Below are positions 1-6,809 of a stretch of 8,701 nt of DNA, piece after piece. Positions within the stretch are counted from its first letter, which is position 1. Each line of letters begins with the position of its first letter. Under the pieces are notes generated by a model. That model had not been told where the DNA came from. It ran no database searches and saw nothing but the letters and a program-made list of their open reading frames with translations. This DNA is from Bacteroidales bacterium. Its GTDB lineage: Bacteria > Bacteroidota > Bacteroidia > Bacteroidales > F082. The DNA is taken from assembly GCA_017508895.1 (NCBI GenBank), contig JAFWRA010000102.1:1-8701 (forward strand). The letters run 5' to 3'. Made by a program: the position numbers and the translations under genes.

Positions 1-19
1 CGAGGCCGCAAAGAGACAA

Positions 20-128
<109 letters not shown>

Positions 129-139
129 CCCATAACGGA

Positions 140-179
140 AAGCCTGCACCCAGACATGGGCGCGGGCTTCTCTGTTTTT
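140..179 (+). terminator. Intrinsic terminator after 5S rRNA
   Basis: AAGCCTGCACCC (140-151) pairs with GGGCGCGGGCTT (158-169) over 12 positions, two of them G:U, around the 6-nt loop AGACAT. The stem is followed by CTCTGTTTTT. This is a textbook rho-independent terminator placed 12 nt after the 5S gene. Confidence 0.9.
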
Positions 180-325
180 AGGCATGGCTCTGTTCTATAC
201 CCAATCAAAATTCATTCATGGACTTTGATTTAAATAAATTGCTGATAATTAACTGTTTAAGTTAATATTTTTGTGATTTAATTAAAGAAACTTTTGTAAG
301 AAATAAAATTTACATCATTTTCCTC

Positions 326-354
326 TTTGTGAAAAAGAAAATTCCTTATTTTTG
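326..354 (+). promoter_or_regulatory. Bacteroidetes-type promoter for the small ORF/lipoprotein transcript
   Basis: TTTG (326-329) lies 17 nt upstream of TATTTTTG (347-354). The second matches the Bacteroidetes sigma-ABfr -7 consensus TAnnTTTG exactly, and the first matches the -33 TTTG. The usual spacing is about 19-21 nt, so this one is slightly short. The predicted transcription start is near 360, about 350 nt before the first start codon at 709. The flanks are very AT-rich. Consensus knowledge is established; use of this site is inferred. Confidence 0.65.
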
Positions 355-360
355 CGCTTG

Positions 361-708
361 CCAAGACGAAAGAAATCGTCTTGACCAGAGAAAGCGCATT
401 CTTCGCTTTATTCCTTGACAGTAAATCTGGACAATTTACGAGAACAAGGGAAAAAAGAGGAAGACGGCGGCTTTCACTGTTATGTTTTACATTGATTTGT
501 CGTGTACAACATAAACAGTGGAGCTTGTCCTGTGTCCTTTATTTTTTGTTCTCGGGAGTCCAGACCCTACTGTCGGAAATAAGGATAAGTTTGGGAGGCT
601 CCGCTCTCTTTGCTGTTTGTGGATTATGCCTTTTGAGCCTTGAGGCAAAATTTAATTCTGACCAAATTTTGTCAACTAACCCATTAATTCACTTAAATTC
701 AAAGTATT
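361..708 (+). promoter_or_regulatory. Long structured 5' leader (six consecutive hairpins)
   Basis: This gene-free stretch can form a row of local hairpins. CAAGACGA 362-369 pairs with 376-383 (8 bp, perfect). AAAGCG 391-396 pairs with 404-409 (6 bp). GTAAAT 421-426 pairs with 434-439 (6 bp). CACTGTTATGTT 475-486 pairs with 508-520 (12 bp, one bulge). 535-545 pairs with 576-585 (10 bp, one bulge). 644-653 pairs with 664-673 (10 bp, one G:U). The first hairpin begins at the predicted transcript start. No clear poly-U terminator precedes the small gene. It could be a cis-regulatory leader or a processed small RNA; I do not recognise a named family. The rest of the gap, 181-325, is AT-rich with nothing else visible. 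Confidence 0.5.
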
Positions 709-873
709 ATGCAACAAAAAAGCATTGAACGGAAAAAGCAAGGCTATGTGGCTCCCCATGTGGAGGTCATAGCCATCGAACCGCAAGGCATGCTTTGCGC
801 TTCGACTGATGCCGCAGCTTACGCTGGCGGCGGAACGGAATCCATGAACCTGACCGATGTCAATTGGCCGTAA
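709..873 (+). CDS. Small 54-residue protein upstream of the surface lipoprotein
   Basis: ATG 709 opens a 54-codon frame ending TAA 871-873. The start reads MQQKSIERKKQGYVAPHVEV and continues with IAIEPQGMLCAS. A basic start, then a Y-x-x-P-x-V-E-V-I patch, then a Gly-x-Leu-Cys-Ala-Ser turn and a Gly/acidic tail is the layout of a large group of short Bacteroidales proteins of unknown function. I recognise the style, not a named family. It has no signal peptide or membrane segment by eye. It ends 13 bp before the lipoprotein start, in a different frame, and lies downstream of the same promoter and leader, so the two are probably cotranscribed. Alternatives are a regulatory upstream ORF or a small secreted peptide. 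The coherent composition and fit between leader and lipoprotein make it likely real. Confidence 0.7.
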   Translation: MQQKSIERKKQGYVAPHVEVIAIEPQGMLCASTDAAAYAGGGTESMNLTDVNWP

Positions 874-886
874 AATCTCAAGCACT

Positions 887-3439
887 ATGAAGAAAGTACT
901 GTTTTCAGCAATGGCACTGACGATGGGCCTGATGATGCTCGTCTCGTGCAACAAGGAAAAGAAAGTCTCGAAGGAAGCCGTCTTCACGGCCAACATTGAG
1001 CAACAAACAGGCCAACAAGGCCGCACCTCCATCAATCCTGAGAATGGACAGGTGAAATGGCTGGCTGGCGACAAGATTCTTGTGGCCAACGGAGAAGGCG
1101 AAACAGCCACCTTCACCCTGCAATCTGGAGCGGGAAGCACCAATGGCACCTTCCGCACCGCTGGAGAGTTTGAAATGACCGAGCCCTTTGTGGCGGTTTA
1201 TCCTCAGACAGCCACCCTCAGCGGCACCACGGCAACCTTCAACTTGCCTGCCACCCAAACCCTCACCCAAACCTGCACTTTCGCCAACGGCGCGAACCCG
1301 ATGGCAGCCTATGGCACGGATGAGAACCTGTATTTCAAGAACCTTTGTGGTGGCTTGGATGTCCGCTTGTTGGGCGACAACATCCACGTGAGCGGCATCC
1401 GCATCACAGGTGCCCAAGGCGAGATGCTGAACGGCACCTTCGCCGTTGACTGCTCTTCCAACGAGCCCACACTGATGGCCAACCAAGGCACCAATGGCAC
1501 GAACATCGTCACCTTAAACTGCGATGTGACCTTGACCAGCACGACGACAGCCCAGGAGTTCTTCATTGTGCTGCCCGTGGGCGCATTGGCACAAGGCTTT
1601 ATCATGGAAGTGCTTGATGGCGAGAACATCATCTGCACCAAGCAGGTGGAGACCAACCTTGCCCAGATTGTGCGCCATGAGGTGAAACGTTTCAACCCCC
1701 TGCTGATTGTGAACGAGACTCCCACCCCGATTGAACTGCCCGATGTGACGACAGCCCAAGTGACCGACATCACCACGACGACAGCCACGGCTGGCGGCGA
1801 AATCATTAGCGACGGCGGCAGCGCGATTACCGAGTGCGGCGTGTGTTGGAGCACTGAAGGCGAACCTACTATTGAAGGCAACCATGCCACGGCAACGGCC
1901 ACTACTGGAGCCTTCACGGTGAGCCTCACTGGACTGACCCAGAACACTACCTACAACATCCGCGCCTACGCCACCAACGAGGCTGGCACAGGCTATGGCG
2001 ATGTGCTGACCTTTACCACTGAGGAGGAGATTATCATTACCGCTCCCACGGTGACCACTGCCGAGGTGACCGAGATTACCACTACGACGGCTACTGTTGG
2101 CGGAGCGATTACCGATGCTGGTAACGGCACTATTTCAGAAAAAGGCATCTGTTACAAGACAGGCAACGAAGAATGGACTTGCGTTGCCCTTGAAGCCACC
2201 GAAAATGCCTTCTCGACAACCTTGACCGAGCTGACCCCGAACACCACTTACACTGTTCGTGCCTATGCCACCAACGAGGAAGGCACAGGCTATGGCGAGG
2301 AAGTGAGTTTCACCACTTTGGAGGAGATTGTTGTTACCGTTCCCACGGTGACGACCGATGCAGTGACCGACATTACCACCAATTCTGCCCTCGTTGGCGG
2401 AGCGATTACTAATGATGGTAATGGCACGGTTACTGAAAGTGGCATCTGCTACAAGACAGGCAGTGAGGAATGGACTTGCGTAGCCATTGCAGCCACCAAC
2501 AACGCTTTCTCAATGACCTTGACCGGCTTGACTGCTAATACCACCTACACCGTGCGTGCCTACGCCACCAACGAGGAAGGCACGGGCTATGGCGAGGAGG
2601 TGAGCTTTACCACCGAGGAAGAAGTTCCTACTATTCCTGAAGGTGCTATTAATGGTTTGTTCACCATTAATGCCAACGGCGACCAAGTGTATTTCTCGCA
2701 AGGCAACCTGCAATACATTGGTAGCGCAGCCACACCCTATTGGAAGTTTGCCGACCACCAGTGGGATTACTTTGGTACTGCACAAAATGGCGATTCACAA
2801 ACAATTGACCGCGACCTCTTCGGCTGGGGAACGAGTGGCTACAACCACGGTGCCAACGCCTACCAGCCCTGGTGCACCAGCGAAGACGCCAGTGACTACT
2901 ATGCCTATGGTGTATCCACCAACAACCTGTACGATGGCAATGGTCAGGCAGACTGGGGTTACAATGCGATAAGCAACGGCGGTGACATTGAACACTCTGG
3001 CTGGCGCACATTGACCAAGCAAGAGTGGAATTACGTCTTCAACACCCGCAGCACCGCCAGCGGCATCCGCTATGCCAAGGCCACGGTGAACGGCGTGAAC
3101 GGTGTTATCTTGTTGCCTGATAACTGGGATGCTTCTATGTATGTGTTGAACAATAATAATTATGCATGGGGAGGATTTGACAACACCATCTCCGCCGAGG
3201 ATTGGGCAAACACACTTGAGGCCAACGGTGCTGTCTTCCTGCCTGCCGCAGGCGCCTGCGCTGGGACTTCAGTCGTCTATGTGGGCTCGAAGGGCTACTA
3301 CTGGTCGGCCACGTACGGCGACGATGATGGTGCGAGCGATGTGTTCTTCGAGGCCGGCTATCTCTACGCTTACCTCGACTTCAACTACAGAAACCGCAGT
3401 GTCGGTGAATCTGTACGCTTGGTGCGTTTCGCCGAGTAA
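887..3439 (+). CDS. Mosaic surface lipoprotein: fimbrillin-like + 3 FN3-like repeats + C-type-lectin-like C-terminus
   Basis: An 850-residue predicted lipoprotein. The chosen start at 887 gives MKKVLFSAMA, a hydrophobic core, and lipobox LVSC with Cys21 as the lipidated residue. The ATG at 857 would add 10 polar residues and overlap the small gene. Residues 22-284 resemble the fimbrillin-like (Mfa-like) families: a Thr/Ser-rich start, then an x-V-x-W-x-x-GD-x-I motif (VKWLAGDKI). Residues 285-585 hold three FN3-like repeats of about 100 residues, each ending in NTTYxxRAYATNExGTGYG. Residues 586-850 form a FISUMP/C-type-lectin-like domain with GWRTLTKQEW, LPAAGACAG, GYYWSAT and a terminal GESVRLVRF, as in variable surface paralogs and DGR target proteins. 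Probable role: a cell-surface or pilus-tip-like binding protein with a variable ligand face (inferred). No catalytic residues are evident. Confidence 0.88.
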   Translation: MKKVLFSAMALTMGLMMLVSCNKEKKVSKEAVFTANIEQQTGQQGRTSINPENGQVKWLAGDKILVANGEGETATFTLQSGAGSTNGTFRTAGEFEMTEPFVAVYPQTATLSGTTATFNLPATQTLTQTCTFANGANPMAAYGTDENLYFKNLCGGLDVRLLGDNIHVSGIRITGAQGEMLNGTFAVDCSSNEPTLMANQGTNGTNIVTLNCDVTLTSTTTAQEFFIVLPVGALAQGFIMEVLDGENIICTKQVETNLAQIVRHEVKRFNPLLIVNETPTPIELPDVTTAQVTDITTTTATAGGEIISDGGSAITECGVCWSTEGEPTIEGNHATATATTGAFTVSLTGLTQNTTYNIRAYATNEAGTGYGDVLTFTTEEEIIITAPTVTTAEVTEITTTTATVGGAITDAGNGTISEKGICYKTGNEEWTCVALEATENAFSTTLTELTPNTTYTVRAYATNEEGTGYGEEVSFTTLEEIVVTVPTVTTDAVTDITTNSALVGGAITNDGNGTVTESGICYKTGSEEWTCVAIAATNNAFSMTLTGLTANTTYTVRAYATNEEGTGYGEEVSFTTEEEVPTIPEGAINGLFTINANGDQVYFSQGNLQYIGSAATPYWKFADHQWDYFGTAQNGDSQTIDRDLFGWGTSGYNHGANAYQPWCTSEDASDYYAYGVSTNNLYDGNGQADWGYNAISNGGDIEHSGWRTLTKQEWNYVFNTRSTASGIRYAKATVNGVNGVILLPDNWDASMYVLNNNNYAWGGFDNTISAEDWANTLEANGAVFLPAAGACAGTSVVYVGSKGYYWSATYGDDDGASDVFFEAGYLYAYLDFNYRNRSVGESVRLVRFAE
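1739..2633 (+). repeat. Three tandem FN3-like repeats inside the lipoprotein gene
   Basis: Repeat units start at 1739, 2045 and 2342, spacing 306 and 297 bp. Each begins with P-x-V-T-T-x-x-V-T-x-I-T and ends in an FTT-E-E type linker. Units 2 and 3 are much closer to each other (shared ICYKTG, EEWTCVA, TYTVRAYATNEEGTGYGEEV) than to unit 1, which has a WSTEGEP variant and a longer insert. This indicates a more recent duplication of unit 2/3 than of unit 1. Confidence 0.8.
3293..3436 (+). other. DGR-target-like variable region at the lipoprotein C-terminus
   Basis: The last 48 codons (residues 803-850) read GYYWSAT, then an Asp/Gly/Tyr/Phe-rich stretch, then VGESVRLVRFAE. This is the scaffold seen at the end of C-type-lectin-fold DGR targets and of FISUMP-type paralogs (G-x-YWS-S-T ... 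G-x-SVR-x-V). Of the 36 codons at 3296-3403, 22 end in C, many as TAC, GAC, GGC, TTC, CTC or AAC. This is expected if AAC codons of a template were changed at their first two positions. No template repeat or reverse transcriptase lies in the window, so this is a resemblance only. Confidence 0.45.
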
Positions 3440-3470
3440 TTATCCCTCGCCTCAATGTGAGAGGCATGGG

Positions 3471-3532
3471 CAGGCGCGGGGTGTGTGCTGCGGCACGCTA
3501 CCAGTGTGCCAGCGGCATACGCTTTGCGCCTG
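3471..3532 (+). terminator. Large GC-rich hairpin between the lipoprotein and SIR2 genes
   Basis: CAGGCGC (3471-3477) pairs with GCGCCTG (3526-3532). The helix continues through G:U pairs (3478-3482 with 3521-3525) into a 14-bp inner stem (3483-3496 with 3506-3520, one bulged A at 3511), closing on the 9-nt loop GCTACCAGT. This makes about 26 pairs in 62 nt. A smaller hairpin, GCCTC 3449-3453 with GAGGC 3461-3465, stands just before it. The place, 31 nt after the stop codon, suits transcript termination or 3'-end protection, but no U-run follows, so simple intrinsic termination is uncertain. Confidence 0.5.
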
Positions 3533-3563
3533 GCATTAGAAAAAAACTGAAAAATGATTATAT

Positions 3564-4634
3564 ATGGAAGAAAACCATATTAAAAAAGAGGACGAGAATT
3601 TCGTCAAGTTTAGAGAGGACATCAGAGGCAACAAGAAGACAGTAATGTTCGTGGGTGCTGGAATAAACTACTCCAAAAACAATCCCATGACATGGCCATA
3701 CTTGTTGAAGCACCTGACGGAACATGCTTTGGTAATGATGAATGCCACGGACGAGGAACGCCAGATTGTCAAAAGGGCTTTTCTCGGAGACCCGAAAAAC
3801 GAAACCGTTGAGAGCCTGAAACTGCTGAGGAAAGCCGACCAGTTGTTTCCCGTTGAGGTGAAGGCTTCTATTGTCAAGCAGTTGTTGGGCGATGCCTACA
3901 TCCCCTTCCTGAAGGAATTCCTTTATGGCGTAAAAGATGACGGTAAGCAAAAGAAAGATACCCACGAATGGCTTCGCGAGGGATGTCAGCAATACATGGC
4001 AGGCCAGGATACTGAGGAAACGTCTTTCCGCTCTCTGATTTCACTCGCCGACTTCATCCTGCATCATGAGAACATCAAGGCGGTGGTCACCTACAACTAC
4101 GACGACTTTCTGACCTGTGCCATCAACCAGTTGAAGGAAGACGACACCTTCAAGCCGCAAGGCAAGCGCAAGAACCTCAACCCTTTGGACATCTACAGCG
4201 GCTGGCACGACGCTCCGCTCAAAGACGATGACTTCCTGATTTACCACATTCACGGCATGGCACCGCCCGACAACAAGATAACGCCGCATTGCAGCAACCA
4301 GATTGTGCTTTCGTTGGAGGAATTCTACGATGTGGCCAAGGACGTTTATTCGTGGCAATCGGCAGTGCAAATCTTCTTTCTTACGCATTACACTTGCGCT
4401 TTTATCGGTGCCTCGCTGTCCGACATGACCATGCAGCGCGTGTTGCATTACGCCAACTTGAAACAAAGTGGGGAAAATGTCTATTATCTTTCGGCAAAAC
4501 TTCCATACGATAACGAATCGGAGGAAGTGCTCGAAAAACTGAAGAACTCGTATTTCAGGTTTCTTGGCCTAAAGGTAATCTATGATACAGAAGGATACGG
4601 AAAACTTTACGAAAGACTTAACTCAATCAAATAA
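3564..4634 (+). CDS. SIR2-family protein (SIR2_2-like), candidate NAD-consuming effector
   Basis: A 356-residue single-domain protein of the prokaryotic SIR2-like group. The sequence shows the NAD-binding start VMFVGAGIN (residues 28-35). TYNYDDFL (176-183) corresponds to the T-x-N-x-D motif with the catalytic-type Asn178. YHIHG (227-231) has His230 in the catalytic position, and IVLSLEEFYDV (247-257) follows. FIGASLSDMTMQRVL (280-294) is the late G-x-S-x-x-D motif. No zinc-binding Cys quartet is visible, unlike protein deacetylase sirtuins, which favours an NAD hydrolase role as in several anti-phage systems (family knowledge; activity here inferred). All key residues appear intact. It precedes the KaiC-like ATPase gene by 25 bp on the same strand, so the two are probably an operon. 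No clear TAnnTTTG promoter is visible in 3440-3563, and no good Shine-Dalgarno precedes ATG 3564. Confidence 0.88.
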   Translation: MEENHIKKEDENFVKFREDIRGNKKTVMFVGAGINYSKNNPMTWPYLLKHLTEHALVMMNATDEERQIVKRAFLGDPKNETVESLKLLRKADQLFPVEVKASIVKQLLGDAYIPFLKEFLYGVKDDGKQKKDTHEWLREGCQQYMAGQDTEETSFRSLISLADFILHHENIKAVVTYNYDDFLTCAINQLKEDDTFKPQGKRKNLNPLDIYSGWHDAPLKDDDFLIYHIHGMAPPDNKITPHCSNQIVLSLEEFYDVAKDVYSWQSAVQIFFLTHYTCAFIGASLSDMTMQRVLHYANLKQSGENVYYLSAKLPYDNESEEVLEKLKNSYFRFLGLKVIYDTEGYGKLYERLNSIK

Positions 4635-4659
4635 ACAATATTACAAACAATAAATCATT

Positions 4660-6678
4660 ATGTGTGAAATAATTAAGACAGGCATTGACGGATTGGATGC
4701 CATATTGAACGGTGGAATCGTTTATGAAGACAGTGTGGTTGTCATCATAAAAGGCAGACGGGGTATTTTCAAGACCCTTTTGGGAATGCAGGCCATGTTA
4801 GGCATACAGAAGAGTTTTGAGACAAATCATCCTCAAAACGAATTTCCCATCCGCTTTTATTCCTTGAACAAAAACAATGTCATATTAGAGCGGATGTTGA
4901 AAGGGATGGTCATTTCGCGCGAAGTGGAAAACATCAAGAAGGGCAGGCCGAACAATTTGAGGTCGTATCTTGACAATATCGGTGGCGGCTACGCAGCTTT
5001 CGAGGAAGACATCCGTCATTTGCTGCTGACCTTTGATTCCAACACAGACCGTTTCCTTCGTGGGGAGGAAGTTACTCCAATCACTATAAAAAGCGATATA
5101 GCGGGTCAAATCAAATTGACTTTGAAAGGTTGTGGAAGCAGCGATTCTGGTTCGGATTATCTTCAGCCAGGTTTGGTTGATTTTGCGAGCAAGATGGATG
5201 ATATTGTAGGTTTGCCGACAGAAAGCGATCGACGGCAGGCTTGCATCGTGGTTGACGGAATTTCTCGCATGACAGATGAGGAATTGGAAAGGTTGCCCAT
5301 GGAAGCGCTGAAGCAATCGTTGCGCCAAAGGGCGAAAATCAGCATCCTGATCATGAATGACCGTGAACCCCTTCGCAACCTTGATGCCGACATCATCATC
5401 GACATGCGGCAGAATTACGATACCGTCCACAACTATACCTTTCATGAATTGAACATAGCCAAAAACGTGAAAGGCCAATTCGCTTTCGGGTGGCAGAAAT
5501 ACAAGCCCATGAACGGTTTGCTGTATGTCTATCCGAGCATCCATAAATTGCTGTCACAGCAGTATTCCGTCGATAACACCTTTATTCAAGCCATCAGCAC
5601 TGATGGGCGTTATGCGCAGCCCTTTGCCAGTATGTCGGAAGATAGGGTGCCGCCTTTGAGTTTGGGTGAAGGTCCTGCCCCGATGGATTATCCGGATAGG
5701 AGAATTTCTGAAAATGAGAAAAGAGACACACCAGCGACAAAAGATGATATTCTTCCCAAATTGATAACTCCGCATAGGGTAAATAAAAGTCGTGTCACCA
5801 CCATCATCGGCAACCACAACACTTTCAAGCGTTTCCTCGCCTCAATCACCATTCTGAACTCAATTATGAGCGGTCATGAAGTGCTTGTGCTGCTACTCAA
5901 CGAGCGGCGGAGGGGGATGATGGATTTGATAGACAAAATCCGAAAGGATGCGGGCATCAATGCCGAGGATGCGGCGGAGGCCTATCAACGTCTTTTCTTC
6001 TGGGAAGTGCGTATGGGGTGCATTTCGCCCGAAGAACTGATTTCGTTTGTCATGGAATACATTCAGATGCAAAAGAATATATGCCCCAAGAAGCGCATAG
6101 ACATTTTCTTCATCGACTTAGCGACGGTTGAGCAGTGTTTCCCGATGATTAATAACGAATCCTTGTTCATTCCGACGCTTTCAACGCTGTGCCGCGAGAG
6201 GAAAGTCGATTTGCATTTTGTCTGCAACAAGCATTTTGCGCGAAGAAGCACGGTCTGCACTGTCTCCGACACGTTGATTTGCACCGAAAGAGAAAATGAT
6301 ATAATAGAGGTGAAAAAATTAGGAACAGAAACAACAGAAATAACAGAAGATGCGAAAAAAGAGGCGAAGAAAGGGGCAAAGAAGGAAATGAATGAGGAAG
6401 TAGAGCAGGAAACCGTTGAAAATAAAAAAGAAGAGACGGTAACCTATGATGTAACTCATTTGACTCTGTATTTGGAGAAGAACGACTTTGGCCCACGTTT
6501 CAACTGCCGCATTTTCAGGATGGATGCCGACAACCTGTTTGTTAAAGATTTAGGGGATATCATGCGTTTCAATGTTCGCACCGACCGAGACGGCATGGTT
6601 GTTTTTGATGTGGAAACGAATGAAATTTCCACAATGAAAGATTATTGGCGTAATGGGGTGAATGTGTTTACCATGTAA
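4660..6678 (+). CDS. Tandem KaiC/RAD55-like RecA-fold ATPase paired with SIR2
   Basis: A 672-residue protein with two RecA-fold units. Unit 1 opens like KaiC (TGIDGLDAILNGGI, 7-20). It has P-loop GRRGIFKT (32-39), altered from G-x-x-G-x-GKT by Phe for the second conserved Gly, and Walker B ACIVVDG (194-200). It closes with KNVKGQFAFGWQKYKP and GLLYVYPS, matching the KaiC-type end of the fold. Unit 2 has only a degenerate P-loop (GNHNTFKR, 384-391, Lys390) and a Walker-B-like DIFFIDL (481-487). Residues about 551-596 are a Lys/Glu-rich low-complexity insert, followed by a compact end rich in beta-type residues (598-672). It may regulate or scaffold the upstream SIR2 protein (inferred from adjacency). 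KaiC proper also has two domains, but it is shorter (about 520 residues) and has intact P-loops; this is not a clock KaiC. No membrane segment is seen. Nested palindromes follow the stop codon. Confidence 0.8.
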   Translation: MCEIIKTGIDGLDAILNGGIVYEDSVVVIIKGRRGIFKTLLGMQAMLGIQKSFETNHPQNEFPIRFYSLNKNNVILERMLKGMVISREVENIKKGRPNNLRSYLDNIGGGYAAFEEDIRHLLLTFDSNTDRFLRGEEVTPITIKSDIAGQIKLTLKGCGSSDSGSDYLQPGLVDFASKMDDIVGLPTESDRRQACIVVDGISRMTDEELERLPMEALKQSLRQRAKISILIMNDREPLRNLDADIIIDMRQNYDTVHNYTFHELNIAKNVKGQFAFGWQKYKPMNGLLYVYPSIHKLLSQQYSVDNTFIQAISTDGRYAQPFASMSEDRVPPLSLGEGPAPMDYPDRRISENEKRDTPATKDDILPKLITPHRVNKSRVTTIIGNHNTFKRFLASITILNSIMSGHEVLVLLLNERRRGMMDLIDKIRKDAGINAEDAAEAYQRLFFWEVRMGCISPEELISFVMEYIQMQKNICPKKRIDIFFIDLATVEQCFPMINNESLFIPTLSTLCRERKVDLHFVCNKHFARRSTVCTVSDTLICTERENDIIEVKKLGTETTEITEDAKKEAKKGAKKEMNEEVEQETVENKKEETVTYDVTHLTLYLEKNDFGPRFNCRIFRMDADNLFVKDLGDIMRFNVRTDRDGMVVFDVETNEISTMKDYWRNGVNVFTM

Positions 6679-6686
6679 ACAATATA

Positions 6687-6780
6687 TCATATATCTACCA
6701 TCTCTATGACGAAAGTTGTTTATGAAGACGCGATTTCAGTGACGTGATGAATCACGTTTCGGAATCCATGTGATATATGA
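6687..6780. terminator. Nested inverted repeats between convergent genes, possible bidirectional terminator
   Basis: The core ACGTGAT 6742-6748 pairs with ATCACGT 6751-6757. Around it GATTTC 6732-6737 pairs with GGAATC 6761-6766 (one G:U). Further out TCATATATC 6687-6695 pairs with GATATATGA 6772-6780. All sit in the 131-bp gap between convergent genes, as expected for a shared terminator. T-runs are weak on both strands (TCTTTTAAT at 6788-6796 on plus). Confidence 0.4.
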
Positions 6781-6809
6781 AAAACGGTCTTTTAATATAC
6801 TAAAGCGAA

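Noticed and set aside
381..728. A 115-codon frame in the leader with a TTG start
   Set aside because: It lies across the hairpin array, has no protein-like motif, overlaps the small gene at 709 and starts at a rare codon inside the first hairpin.
857..886. Earlier ATG for the lipoprotein
   Set aside because: It would put ten polar residues before a perfect lipoprotein signal peptide and overlap the small gene. ATG 887 gives a normal MKK start.
1309..1947. Long antisense frame under the lipoprotein repeats, and others at 905-1486 and 1514-1885
   Set aside because: They mirror the Thr/Gly-rich coding strand and have no independent motifs; they are shadows of the real gene.
3440..3563. DGR template repeat after the lipoprotein gene
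   Set aside because: The sequence does not resemble the 3293-3436 region; it folds as a hairpin instead, and no reverse transcriptase follows.
4660..6678. Circadian clock KaiC
   Set aside because: Its P-loops are altered, a charged insert and extra C-terminal piece are present, no KaiA/KaiB is nearby, and the neighbour is SIR2.
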